Source: a virus
DNA length: 64,000 bases
Strand: one strand, 5' to 3'
Virus record (IMG/VR): IMGVR_UViG_3300046820_001014
Span: 1-64,000 of that record
Position numbers and translations under genes: made by a program. Below the pieces are notes generated by a model. That model was not told the origin of the DNA. It ran no database searches and was given only the letters and a program-made list of their open reading frames with translations. Shown one piece after another: positions 46,536 through 54,689 of this stretch. How positions within the stretch are numbered: position 1 is the first letter of the stretch; each line of letters begins with the position of its first letter.

Positions 46536-46853
46536 TTAAGTATAGCGTTTATTAGTGCCTTCTACATTTCTAGCAACTCCATCAGCAGTCCTTTTATTTA
46601 ACCACAATAAAGCTTCGTCTAATTTAGTAATAGCAATACTATTTTCTCTACAAGGAAACTTACCATTTAAATAATTAAGTCTATTAATAAGAACTGCTAA
46701 GAGTTCTTCATTAGTAGTACCATCATTTACAGTAATAAGTTCTGTAGAACCTTCTTGTTTAGGTTGTTTTTCAATAAATTGAATTGTTTGTCCATTACTA
46801 GAATTTTCAAAATTCTTGGCAATATATTTATGCCCTTCTGTTAGTATAATCAT
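46536..46853 (-). CDS. acb2: Acb2-type anti-CBASS cyclic nucleotide sponge
   Basis: In the C-terminal 60 of 105 residues the sequence D-G-T-T-N-E-E-L-L-A-V-L-I-N-R-L, then F-P-C-R-E-N-S-I-A-I-T-K-L-D-E-A-L, W-L-N-K-R-T and V-E-G-T matches the Acb2 (Acb2_Tad1 hairpin) family. Acb2 proteins bind cyclic di- and trinucleotides and so block CBASS, and some also sequester other signalling nucleotides. The first 40 residues are a variable tail. It sits among nucleotide metabolism genes transcribed early. The family call is firm; which signal it binds is not known. Confidence 0.82.
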   Translation of the reverse strand: MIILTEGHKYIAKNFENSSNGQTIQFIEKQPKQEGSTELITVNDGTTNEELLAVLINRLNYLNGKFPCRENSIAITKLDEALLWLNKRTADGVARNVEGTNKRYT

Positions 46854-46857
46854 AATT

Positions 46858-47340
46858 TTATTGTTTTAAATCATTCCAATTAGGTTCAAAGAAGTTAATA
46901 CCTTTAAGTACCTTATTATCTACAGTTCTTTTAATAATAAACTTACCATCAGGTAACTGAGTATAGTAAGTAGATATTTCTTTATCTGTATAAGCTTTAA
47001 CACTCCTTACAGCTTCTTCTTCAGTAAGACAAAGCTTACTCATATTACTAGTATACACTCTATCTATAAGCATCTCTGGATCTAATCCATGAATCATAGC
47101 TGCTTGAGTAACTACAAAGTATAAATCTCCTATAGCATCAGCAATTCCTGCTAAATTAGGTTTATATATTTGATCAGTATTATTAGAAGCTGTATATAAT
47201 TCATCTAAAAGCTCATTAGTTTCTTCTTGAATTAATCTCCAAGCTAATTCTGCTTCTTCTTCAGTAGTTACTTGTGGAGTATTTCTATTTGGCAATCCAA
47301 AACAAGAACGCCAATTTTTTATCTTATTTATTCCAGTCAT
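46858..47340 (-). CDS. MazG-like NTP pyrophosphohydrolase
   Basis: The 160-residue protein has the all-alpha NTP-PPase pattern: E-E-T-N-E-L-L-D-E-L (about 34-43) and later A-D-A-I-G-D-L-Y-F-V-V, giving the ExxE and ExxD-like metal site. A-M-I-H-G-L-D-P follows. Such enzymes hydrolyse NTPs or dNTPs, and phage versions may also alter host nucleotide signals. It overlaps the upstream gene by 17 bases and stops 4 bases before acb2. Confidence 0.75.
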   Translation of the reverse strand: MTGINKIKNWRSCFGLPNRNTPQVTTEEEAELAWRLIQEETNELLDELYTASNNTDQIYKPNLAGIADAIGDLYFVVTQAAMIHGLDPEMLIDRVYTSNMSKLCLTEEEAVRSVKAYTDKEISTYYTQLPDGKFIIKRTVDNKVLKGINFFEPNWNDLKQ

Positions 47341-47731
47341 TTTTTAATCTGTTTTCTAATTCATAAATAAATATTAAATGATAAGCTACCCATTGATTAC
47401 TTGCAGTAGCTTTATTCTCTGCAAGATTTTCAGTAAAGTATCTAAGGATACCTGCAATGTGAGGAGTAGTAAGATCTTTAAGAGGTTTATAAACAGTCTC
47501 AGGAAGCCTATTATTAAACTCATCATAGTTCTGTCCCCATATAAAGACTTCTCTTATCTCAGGCATCAAGTCATAAATAGTACTTTCCTTTAAGTTACCT
47601 ACAACTCTAGTATAATCAAAACCTCCATCTATTAAGATAAAGTTACCTTCATCATCAGTATCTTCTTTAAAATCATGTCTATGGAAAGAAAATAACTTTC
47701 CATTTTTATTCTCTACATATCCTATTCTCAT
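47324..47731 (-). CDS. Conserved phage protein of unknown function
   Basis: The 135-residue protein contains S-F-H-R-H-D-F, then I-D-G-G-F-D-Y-T-R and E-I-R-E-V-F-I-W-G-Q-N-Y-D, a pattern I associate with uncharacterised small proteins in Bacteroidetes phages. The C-terminal half is helical. Its ATG overlaps the stop of the HNH gene as ATGA. No catalytic assignment is possible. Confidence 0.55.
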   Translation of the reverse strand: MRIGYVENKNGKLFSFHRHDFKEDTDDEGNFILIDGGFDYTRVVGNLKESTIYDLMPEIREVFIWGQNYDEFNNRLPETVYKPLKDLTTPHIAGILRYFTENLAENKATASNQWVAYHLIFIYELENRLKNDWNK

Positions 47732-48240
47732 TTTGTTATTTCTTTACTTATTCTTATTTCTTTTAGTGCTGGTGCTAATTTCATAAAATCTTCATAACTA
47801 AATATATCTGATTTAAGTCTATTACATGTCCAACAACAAGGGGCAACATTATCTATTGTGTAACCTTTTAAGTTATCTTTTCTATCTAATTGATGTGCTC
47901 TAGAGAAATTTTTACCCCAATTTTTAGAATATTTATTATAAACTAGCTCTTTACCACAGTAAGTACATTCATTATGTAAAATTATTTCTTTAAATTCCTC
48001 AAAACTTAAAGTAAATTCTACTTTTCTGTTTCTGTGATTTTTTAATTCATTATAAATAAATAAATATTCCTCTCCTTTTTGAGTACAACTTCTACATTTA
48101 CAACTGTGAGTTTTTAAACTTCCAGCCTGTAAAGATAATTCTTTACCACAACCTAAACAATTATAGATGTAGATTTTATATCTAACTCCTTTTCCAGTTA
48201 CTCTTGTTTCTTTTCTTAAACAATTTTCTTTTAATAACAT
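47728..48240 (-). CDS. HNH homing endonuclease between nrdA and a conserved gene
   Basis: The 170-residue protein has two zinc-binding regions: an N-terminal set (C-L-G-C and C-K-C-R-S-C) and the HNH core near 112-150 (C-T-Y-C-G-K-E, then H-Q-L-D-R-K-D, G-Y-T-I-D-N-V, and C-C-W-T-C-N-R-L-K). It lies just after the nrdA stop. A CGTATAA box is 28 bases upstream, and a small hairpin (AGTGT/ACACT at 48248-48265) lies between box and start. Flanking genes seem whole. Confidence 0.88.
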   Translation of the reverse strand: MLLKENCLRKETRVTGKGVRYKIYIYNCLGCGKELSLQAGSLKTHSCKCRSCTQKGEEYLFIYNELKNHRNRKVEFTLSFEEFKEIILHNECTYCGKELVYNKYSKNWGKNFSRAHQLDRKDNLKGYTIDNVAPCCWTCNRLKSDIFSYEDFMKLAPALKEIRISKEITK

Positions 48241-48268
48241 ATTTGCAGTGTTTTATTATACACTACAA

Positions 48269-48275
48269 TTATACG
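48269..48275 (-). promoter_or_regulatory. CGTATAA box before the HNH gene at 48240
   Basis: On the minus strand this reads TTTCGTATAA, the same ten bases as at 2984-2993 on the plus strand. It lies in the gap between the nrdA stop and the HNH start and is a candidate promoter for the homing gene. Confidence 0.45.
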
Positions 48276-48283
48276 AAAAATAT

Positions 48284-49999
48284 TTAACCTTCACAAAACA
48301 CACACTCTTCAAATGTGCTACCTTTCATATCTCTAGACAAAATAGATTCTGTCCTTACATAGTATAAACTCTTAAGTCCTTCTTCCCAAGCTGTGTAATG
48401 TACTTTATTAAACCACTTAGGTTCTACATCAGCAGGAAAGAATAAGTTTAAGGATATACCTTGATCTATAAACTTTTGCCAAATAGCAGCTTGTTTAACT
48501 AACTCTAACTGATTAATCTCATAAGCTGTAAGGAAAACCTCTTTTTCTTCATCTGTAAGAAACTCACACCATTGACAAGAACCTTTATGCTCTACTGCTA
48601 ACTTATTCCAAAATTCAAATGTATTATGTTCTGAGTATTTCTTAGATATAAGTCTTTCAAAGTTATAATTTCTTCTGATAAAAGTTCCTTTAGCAGATTG
48701 TTGAGTCCAAGCATTAGCTACAATAGGTTCTAATCCTTGAGATACTCCACTACTAACTAATGAGTTTGTTGTAGTTGGAGCAATAGCAAAGAGTGCTAAG
48801 TTTCTATTCTCATCACACCACTCAGGTTTACTTAATAGATTACCATACTTCTTATTATAAGATTCTCCCTGCTCCTTCATCCAAGATCCTATCTTATAAG
48901 ATAGCCCTCTTGTTTGTAGAGATATAAATGGAATTTTCTTCTTTTGTAAATATGTATGCCAACCAAGTATTCCTAATCCTAGTAATCTACTCTTCTCAGC
49001 AAATCTTACAGCATTCTCAAATCCAGGTTTACCCTTAGCTTGAGATATAAAGTAAGACATATTAGTATCTAAGAATAATAGAGCTAACTCTATAAACTCA
49101 GGATCTTTCATTATATCATCTATATAAATAGCATTAATAGATGCTAAGTCACAAACTACAGTATGAAGCTTATCATGAGGAGCCATAATTTCAGTACAGA
49201 TATTAGTACCATCAATCTTTAAGTTTCTCTTAACCATATCTGCAGGTTTAAACTTATTAGCATTATGATAGTACATAATATAAGGCTGACCAGTCTTCAT
49301 TCTAGCAGATAATGTTTCTGCCCATAGCTCTAAGTTCTCGGAGTTAGTTTTTAAGGATTCCATAAAGTAATCATCAATAGTAAAACAGTGATTTAAGTTT
49401 AAACACTGTCTATTAACATCACCCTTAGGTTGTCTCATCTTTAAGAACTCCTTAGCATCCTTATGTCTAATAGGTAGATTAATAGATGCCGCACCTCTCC
49501 TAACAGAACCTTGATTAGCTGCTATAATAGCACTATCATATACCTTTAAGAAAGGTATTACACCTTCACTAAATCCTCCTACACTAATTGGTTCACCTCT
49601 ACCTCTAATCTTATCTACTGTAATACCAACACCACCTCCCATCTTAGTAAGAAGAGCTAACTCATGAGCTTTTAAGTAAATATTATCTAAGGAGTCTTCT
49701 ACTCTTTCTATAAAACAAGAAATTGTAAATCCTCTTGTAGTACCAGTATTCGCAAGTATAGGTGTGGCTGGGCATAACCAACCTTTCCACATATATTCAA
49801 ACCATTTATCTTTAATTTTACCTCTATCTAAATTAGTAAAAACCTCATGATCTAAATATTGAGATAAAGTAGTAGCAATTCTCCCATACATTTCTCTAGG
49901 AGTCTCATTATCTAAAAGATGTTGTCTTTTTAAGGTTTTTAAACCTTCCTCTTTCATCCATTCAGGATAATCTACACCTTCTTTCCAGTTATCTATCAT
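48284..49999 (-). CDS. nrdA: Ribonucleotide reductase large subunit (class I alpha)
   Basis: The 571-residue protein has the class I alpha hallmarks. An early redox Cys lies in F-T-I-S-C-F. The active-site segment is N-I-C-T-E, a second redox Cys lies in V-V-C-D-L-A-S-I-N, and the C-terminal C-V-F-C-E-G tail provides the relay thiols. There is no N-terminal ATP-cone: the first 70 residues lead directly to the barrel, so overall activity control by ATP/dATP is probably absent. It reduces NDPs to dNDPs with NrdB, whose gene is 4 bases upstream. Confidence 0.95.
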   Translation of the reverse strand: MIDNWKEGVDYPEWMKEEGLKTLKRQHLLDNETPREMYGRIATTLSQYLDHEVFTNLDRGKIKDKWFEYMWKGWLCPATPILANTGTTRGFTISCFIERVEDSLDNIYLKAHELALLTKMGGGVGITVDKIRGRGEPISVGGFSEGVIPFLKVYDSAIIAANQGSVRRGAASINLPIRHKDAKEFLKMRQPKGDVNRQCLNLNHCFTIDDYFMESLKTNSENLELWAETLSARMKTGQPYIMYYHNANKFKPADMVKRNLKIDGTNICTEIMAPHDKLHTVVCDLASINAIYIDDIMKDPEFIELALLFLDTNMSYFISQAKGKPGFENAVRFAEKSRLLGLGILGWHTYLQKKKIPFISLQTRGLSYKIGSWMKEQGESYNKKYGNLLSKPEWCDENRNLALFAIAPTTTNSLVSSGVSQGLEPIVANAWTQQSAKGTFIRRNYNFERLISKKYSEHNTFEFWNKLAVEHKGSCQWCEFLTDEEKEVFLTAYEINQLELVKQAAIWQKFIDQGISLNLFFPADVEPKWFNKVHYTAWEEGLKSLYYVRTESILSRDMKGSTFEECVFCEG

Positions 50000-50003
50000 A
50001 TTC

Positions 50004-50948
50004 TTAAAATAAATCTGTTCCTTTAAAAGTTACATCTGTATAATCACTTACTCTAACAGCAAAGAAATCTCCAAACTTTTGACCAGAACTTAACTCATCA
50101 AACCAACTCATCTCTTGTAAAAGAGTAGGATCTACATAGAACTGAGGATCGTAACCTAATTCCTTAGTCTTCATATTAATTCTATGAGTAATAAAGTTTT
50201 TAAGTTGTTCTTTAGTAAGAGTTCTAATAGAATCTTCAGCAAATAATTGATCTATAAAAGCAAATTCTAAATCTTTAGTTACTTTAGCAGCTTCATAAAT
50301 ATCTTCTCTAACCCAGCCTCTAGTAGAAGGACCTTCTTTACATAAAGTATTAAAGAGATATATACCTCCAATAGAGTGTAAATTTTCATCTCTAATAGAA
50401 TAGTTAACTATTTGAGATACACCCTTAAGTAAGTTTTCTTTCTGAAAAGATAAGAGTACTGCAAAACTAGAGAATAGTACACAACCTTCAGCAAATGCTG
50501 AGAAGATAGCTAAACTTGCTGCTACATCATGTGTGTCATAAGTGTTAGGTACTTCTAAGAAATAATCTAATTTATTCTTAGTTTTTTCATCATGTAAAAA
50601 AGCTTTAAAATCATCCAATCCTAATTCCTCATTAATCATGGCATAGTTATCCATGTGTATTGATTCAAAGTAAGAGAATGCACTAGCCATCATAGCTACT
50701 TCTGGTTTAGGGAACCATTCAGCTACTCTTCTCCAGTAATCTCCTACTAAAATTTCCATTTGAGTAAATCCTTTTAAGATTCCTCCAATAACATTTTTTT
50801 CTCCTTGAGAGAGTGTATTCCAATCTTGAATATCTTGAGAAAGTTTAATCTCATCTTTAGTCCAGTGAACTAATTGCTGCTTGCGATAAAAATCATAAGC
50901 TTCTGGATATTCAAATGGTCTATAATAAGACCTATTATCTGTTAACAT
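50004..50948 (-). CDS. nrdB: Ribonucleotide reductase small subunit (class I beta)
   Basis: The 314-residue protein carries the di-iron ligands in F-E-S-I-H-M-D-N-Y, E-G-C-V and D-E-N-L-H-S. A Tyr lies four residues after the His in E-S-I-H-M-D-N-Y, the place of the radical Tyr122 in E. coli NrdB, so a tyrosyl-radical enzyme is expected. It generates the radical used by NrdA, encoded directly downstream. Its C-terminus (T-D-V-T-F-K-G-T-D-L-F) is probably the NrdA-binding tail. Confidence 0.93.
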   Translation of the reverse strand: MLTDNRSYYRPFEYPEAYDFYRKQQLVHWTKDEIKLSQDIQDWNTLSQGEKNVIGGILKGFTQMEILVGDYWRRVAEWFPKPEVAMMASAFSYFESIHMDNYAMINEELGLDDFKAFLHDEKTKNKLDYFLEVPNTYDTHDVAASLAIFSAFAEGCVLFSSFAVLLSFQKENLLKGVSQIVNYSIRDENLHSIGGIYLFNTLCKEGPSTRGWVREDIYEAAKVTKDLEFAFIDQLFAEDSIRTLTKEQLKNFITHRINMKTKELGYDPQFYVDPTLLQEMSWFDELSSGQKFGDFFAVRVSDYTDVTFKGTDLF

Positions 50949-50951
50949 ATT

Positions 50952-51179
50952 CTAACTTATTAAATTTTCAAAACTTAAATCATACTTCTCTAAAAGATCA
51001 TTAAACTCTGTTCTAAGAGCTTCTATACTAATATCAGGACTCTCAGAGTAAGAATCTTTATTTATTATAAACCTATTTAAATCCCATAAGCATAAAGCCA
51101 TATCTAAAGCTTTAACACATCTAAAATGAGCCTGAATATCATCAGACTCATCTAGATTAAACTTTAATTCTGCTTGCAT
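50952..51179 (-). CDS. Small helical protein of unknown function
   Basis: The frame is open from 51212, but ATG at 51179 avoids overlap with the gene ending at 51181 and begins with the more conserved-looking M-Q-A-E-L-K-F-N-L. The 75-residue acidic helical protein has an A-H-F-R-C-V-K-A-L-D-M-A-L-C-L-W-D-L-N-R-F helix pattern common in small phage proteins. Function unknown. It lies 3 bases before nrdB. Confidence 0.5.
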   Translation of the reverse strand: MQAELKFNLDESDDIQAHFRCVKALDMALCLWDLNRFIINKDSYSESPDISIEALRTEFNDLLEKYDLSFENLIS

Positions 51180-51180
51180 A

Positions 51181-51510
51181 TTAAAATATCCACTTCTTAA
51201 ACCAAGTAGCAAAGAATCCTGGAGTCTTAATAGGTTGTTCTTCTACTACTTCTTCTTCAATACTATGTATATTATATTCTTCCATATGCTTCTCAAAAGC
51301 TGCTACTCTTTCCTTGTAAGCATCTAAATCAAAATCTGATCCTACCTCAACTATTTCTATAACTACCTGTTCTTGTGGAGCATTAAGTTCTGCAGTTTGA
51401 GTATGCTTCCTTCTTCTACTGTTATTCATAATTATCTTATTTTCTTTAGGCTGCAAAGATAACCATTCCTCTTTAGAAATAAATTTTCCTTTAGAATTTC
51501 TGTAACTCAT
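51181..51510 (-). CDS. Acidic small protein with basic N-terminus, unknown function
   Basis: The 109-residue protein begins with S-K-G-K-F-I-S-K-E-E-W and a basic N-N-S-R-R-R-K stretch, followed by an acidic helical middle and an aromatic end (F-F-A-T-W-F-K-K-W-I-F) that may contact membrane or a partner. I recognise no family. It overlaps the next upstream gene by 4 bases. Confidence 0.45.
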   Translation of the reverse strand: MSYRNSKGKFISKEEWLSLQPKENKIIMNNSRRRKHTQTAELNAPQEQVVIEIVEVGSDFDLDAYKERVAAFEKHMEEYNIHSIEEEVVEEQPIKTPGFFATWFKKWIF

Positions 51511-51920
51511 TCTACAGTGTATTTAGTGTTGTTAACAATTAAATATTGTATTTTCCTATTATTAACATTCTTAATAGTCTTACTATCTAAATCAAATACT
51601 TTAGAGTATCCAAAATCCTCATCAGCAGATACAAAATAACCTCTGATAGTTCTTTCCTCTTTGTTAATCTTTAAAAAGTTAACCTCAAATACATTCTTAG
51701 TATGTTGTAACACATTAATTATAGTACCTAAAGTTGTCTTTATTTCTTGATTAAAAGTACTAGAGTTAGTACAGTAATTTGTAAACATAGAAGAGTCTTC
51801 TATATAGAACTCTCTACCCTCAGTATCTATACACTTAAATACCTCTACATCTTCCTTCCTTTGCTTAGCAATAACTTTAAATAAAAGTCTACTGCTATTC
51901 CATCCACTCATGCTAATCAT
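51507..51920 (-). CDS. Hypothetical beta-rich protein
   Basis: The 137-residue protein is beta-rich and mildly basic, with no signal peptide or catalytic motif. Two Met codons (residues 1 and 4) could start it; both lie at the overlap with the upstream gene, so translational coupling is likely either way. Function unknown. Confidence 0.45.
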   Translation of the reverse strand: MISMSGWNSSRLLFKVIAKQRKEDVEVFKCIDTEGREFYIEDSSMFTNYCTNSSTFNQEIKTTLGTIINVLQHTKNVFEVNFLKINKEERTIRGYFVSADEDFGYSKVFDLDSKTIKNVNNRKIQYLIVNNTKYTVE

Positions 51921-52147
51921 AACTTATTTCCAATTTTGTTCTCAATTTCCTTTTTAACTTTTACCCAATAAGGTAGTAACATATTTGCATCATGATATTC
52001 TATATTACTTACAAGTTCTAATATCTCATTTACTGCCTCTAGTGCACATTGTTTAGCTGTATACTCATCAATGTTTCCTTGATAGCAATACAACATTATA
52101 TTTATTAAAAGCTTTGCTTTGTCTTCAGGACTAATCTCCATACTCAT
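51917..52147 (-). CDS. Small helical protein after phoH
   Basis: The 76-residue helical protein contains A-K-L-L-I-N-I-M-L-Y-C-Y-Q-G and Y-T-A-K-Q-C-A-L-E-A-V-N-E-I, a helix pair common in small phage proteins. It overlaps phoH by 17 bases. Function unknown. Confidence 0.45.
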   Translation of the reverse strand: MSMEISPEDKAKLLINIMLYCYQGNIDEYTAKQCALEAVNEILELVSNIEYHDANMLLPYWVKVKKEIENKIGNKL

Positions 52148-52781
52148 TAGCTAAAATTTTACCTACCAAATCACTTCTGTGGTTATGTTTAAGTTTTACC
52201 CATTCTATACCATCAATTTTTTTAGACAACTCAATAACATAAGCCAATCCATTAAAGGTTTCTCTAATATCTTGTTGTTCTAAATCACCATTAATAATAA
52301 TCTTACCTGTCTTACCAAGTCTAGTAAGAATAGCAAGCATCTCATGTTTAGTTAAGTTTTGAGCTTCCTCAACAACAAGTACATCATCAATAGTCTTACC
52401 TCTAATAAACTGTACAGGATAAGCTGCAATCTTCTTATCTTTTACAAGATCACTAATCTTAAGCTTATCATAACACTTTTCTAGATTCTCTCTAAAAGCT
52501 TCCAAATAGGGATTAAATTTTTCTTCTAAATCTCCAGGAAGAAATCCTAATGAGTTTCCAACCTCAATTGCTGCTCTAGTAACATAAATGTAATCACATT
52601 GTTTCTTCATTAAGAAGTCTAATGCTACTTGTGCACATATTAGTGATTTACCACTACCTGCTCTACCTGTTACTATAACAATTTGATTGTTAATAATAAG
52701 TTGTTTAGCAAGTTTTTGTTCTTCATTAAGAGTTACATTATACTTAATGTCATTCTTTCTTTCCCTATTTGGTTCTTTCAT
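52131..52781 (-). CDS. PhoH-like ATPase
   Basis: The 216-residue P-loop protein has Walker A G39-R-A-G-S-G-K-S46 and Walker B V-L-V-V-E-E-A-Q-N, the PhoH-type V-E-E-A-Q sequence. R-G-K-T-I-D-D and I-I-N-G-D-L-E-Q-Q-D complete the family pattern. PhoH proteins are RNA/DNA-associated ATPases of uncertain role, common in phages. It is encoded right after two nuclease genes, which suggests nucleic acid processing. Confidence 0.88.
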   Translation of the reverse strand: MKEPNRERKNDIKYNVTLNEEQKLAKQLIINNQIVIVTGRAGSGKSLICAQVALDFLMKKQCDYIYVTRAAIEVGNSLGFLPGDLEEKFNPYLEAFRENLEKCYDKLKISDLVKDKKIAAYPVQFIRGKTIDDVLVVEEAQNLTKHEMLAILTRLGKTGKIIINGDLEQQDIRETFNGLAYVIELSKKIDGIEWVKLKHNHRSDLVGKILANEYGD

Positions 52782-52787
52782 ATTTTT

Positions 52788-53726
52788 TTAAATATTAATT
52801 AAATAACTATTATTATACTCCTCAAGAGTATAATTCCACTCATTTTTCTCCATATGCCACTTAATTCTTTTTAAAAGATTGTTATATTCTATCTCTCCTC
52901 TATCAATTTGAGTATCAGAAATCTTATAACAATGTCTTGTAAAGAATTGAGTATCAACTACCGGCATATAACAAGAGAAAGAATAATCTGGAAATACTGT
53001 AGATAATGCAAGTTTATAGAAAGCCATTTGTCTGTAATACTTCCAGAACTCAAAACTCTCTGGAAAGAACTGTGCTCTCTTAGATGTAGTCTTTAGATCT
53101 ACAAGTACACAATACTTCTCCTTATGGTTTATAATAACTCTATCAAGTCTACTTTTACAAGGTATATCTAAGTACTCAAAGTATATCTCATACTCATTAA
53201 ATATCTCACAATTACTCCAATCTTGAAAGAGATACTTAGTACAAGCAGCATGAGATCTTAGAGCATTAACACATCCTTCTATAACTCCTTTCTGCTCTCT
53301 AGTCATAAACTGCTTACCTTGATTAAGTTCCAGTTCTGCTATATACTCATAAATATTACTTTTCTTAAGTGTATTTAAAAGAGTCTCATCTTTATAGTTA
53401 TTATAATAAGATGCTAATCTTGCAGCTTTAATAAGAACTTCATCCTGAGTCTCAACAAGATGAGAATCTTTAATCTGAAAGTATTGTGTAACTACATTAC
53501 ACAAACTCTCATTAGGTTTAGCTACCTCTGATACAACAAACTCTTCAGGACTCTCACAATACAGATGTAGGAGGCTTCCGTTTTCTAGACTTGGGCTTGG
53601 AGCTAACTTTTGTATTGTTCCCTCCAGATACATCTGAAACAGCTTTGGACTTCCTCCTTGCTCTGGGTTTATCAGGGATAGAGTGCTGTTGGCTATCTCC
53701 CTCCTCTCGTAATAATTGGTTATCAT
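52788..53726 (-). CDS. PD-(D/E)XK exonuclease, Cas4/RecB-like
   Basis: The 312-residue protein has the exonuclease VIII/RecB-like layout: an N-terminal segment leading to E-N-G-S-L-L-H-L-Y, then a nuclease core S-R-L-D-R-V-I-I-N-H, then V-L-V-D-L-K-T-T-S, giving the D...DxK site. A Q-M-A-F-Y helix follows, as usual. It would resect DNA ends for recombination with the SSB-like and Sak4-like proteins. Its first 58 codons overlap the upstream nuclease gene in another frame, and those residues are needed for the family N-terminus. Confidence 0.82.
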   Translation of the reverse strand: MITNYYERREIANSTLSLINPEQGGSPKLFQMYLEGTIQKLAPSPSLENGSLLHLYCESPEEFVVSEVAKPNESLCNVVTQYFQIKDSHLVETQDEVLIKAARLASYYNNYKDETLLNTLKKSNIYEYIAELELNQGKQFMTREQKGVIEGCVNALRSHAACTKYLFQDWSNCEIFNEYEIYFEYLDIPCKSRLDRVIINHKEKYCVLVDLKTTSKRAQFFPESFEFWKYYRQMAFYKLALSTVFPDYSFSCYMPVVDTQFFTRHCYKISDTQIDRGEIEYNNLLKRIKWHMEKNEWNYTLEEYNNSYLINI

Positions 53727-54087
53727 ATATTTTTTTAATTTGTTCTAATACTTCCCTACATTGTTCTTGATTTCTAGGCATAAAGAATAAGTGGTCAGAA
53801 TACTTAAATTTGAACATCTTATGCTTAATCTTAGCTTTCTCCTCAAGAAGTCCCTTTGTCTCAATAACTATCTTACTATCTGTAAGATAAAAATCAGACA
53901 CATACTCTATCTTTCTAATAGTTTTACCTTCATACTTAAAACTAGGTTGAATCTCAAAAGGTTCTTGTAGTTTTAAGCATGTAAGTAAATTATTACTTTC
54001 TAAGAGTTTGTAAAAATACAACTCTAATCCACTATCAAAGATTAAGTTGTTATACTTAATCTTCTTAGTGGCATAATATTTCCTCAT
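53554..54087 (-). CDS. DUF1064-like (T7 endonuclease I-type) nuclease with basic tail
   Basis: Residues 1-85 match DUF1064 phage nucleases: F-D-S-G-L-E-L-Y-F-Y (E catalytic), L-K-L-Q-E-P-F, Y-V-S-D-F-Y and I-V-I-E-T-K-G (D...ExK). The last about 60 residues are a disordered Arg/Lys/Ser-rich tail. That tail is encoded where the gene overlaps the next nuclease by 173 bases, so it may be a by-product of overprinting. A junction-resolving or debranching role is inferred from the family. Confidence 0.78.
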   Translation of the reverse strand: MRKYYATKKIKYNNLIFDSGLELYFYKLLESNNLLTCLKLQEPFEIQPSFKYEGKTIRKIEYVSDFYLTDSKIVIETKGLLEEKAKIKHKMFKFKYSDHLFFMPRNQEQCREVLEQIKKIYDNQLLREEGDSQQHSIPDKPRARRKSKAVSDVSGGNNTKVSSKPKSRKRKPPTSVL

Positions 54088-54098
54088 AATATTTTATA

Positions 54099-54689
54099 CT
54101 AAAATGGTAGCTCAACATGATTTATAAACTTAGTTCTTTCCTTAACTAAGTTCTCAACAAATCCAGCTAATAATTCTTCTTTAAAGCCTTTTACATCTTT
54201 AATACTATCAAACTCATATACTTTATGAAAGATATCATAAAGATTAGTAAATTCCTCATGTATAACCAACTCAGGTGTATAATCCGGATTTCTACCTTCT
54301 ACTCTACCTCCTATACTAGTATAAAATCTTTCTACATGCTCAGAATATGTATTATAAAATGCTTTAGTTACATGTATAACATTTTTTGTATAATAACCAA
54401 TATCTACTTTCTTTTTACACAAAAGAAATACTATGTTACCATCTAAATCATAAATACTATCATAGAATACATAATATGGAAAGAAAGACTTTAAGTACTT
54501 TCTATTATGAGTGCTTTTTGTATTACAAAGTAATTTTGCAAAACAATCAAATAGAGTAGTTCTAGTCTTCTTAATTGAGAATGGTTCATAATTAAAAAGA
54601 TTTACTTTCCACTTATTTATGTGAGGTATTTTAGTGGAAGCATAATACTGTCTTACTAAAGCTCTTAATTCATCTGTTGTTACTGCCAT
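54099..54689 (-). CDS. Unknown protein linked to the ubiquitin-like cassette
   Basis: The 196-residue protein is mixed alpha/beta and aromatic-rich (F-F-P-Y-Y-V-F-Y) with a helical C-terminal third. It overlaps the E1-like gene by 10 bases, so it is probably co-expressed with the Ubl, E2-like, JAMM and E1 proteins and may be a substrate, adaptor or target. I recognise no motif: no JAMM, no E2 cysteine context and no P-loop. Confidence 0.5.
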   Translation of the reverse strand: MAVTTDELRALVRQYYASTKIPHINKWKVNLFNYEPFSIKKTRTTLFDCFAKLLCNTKSTHNRKYLKSFFPYYVFYDSIYDLDGNIVFLLCKKKVDIGYYTKNVIHVTKAFYNTYSEHVERFYTSIGGRVEGRNPDYTPELVIHEEFTNLYDIFHKVYEFDSIKDVKGFKEELLAGFVENLVKERTKFINHVELPF

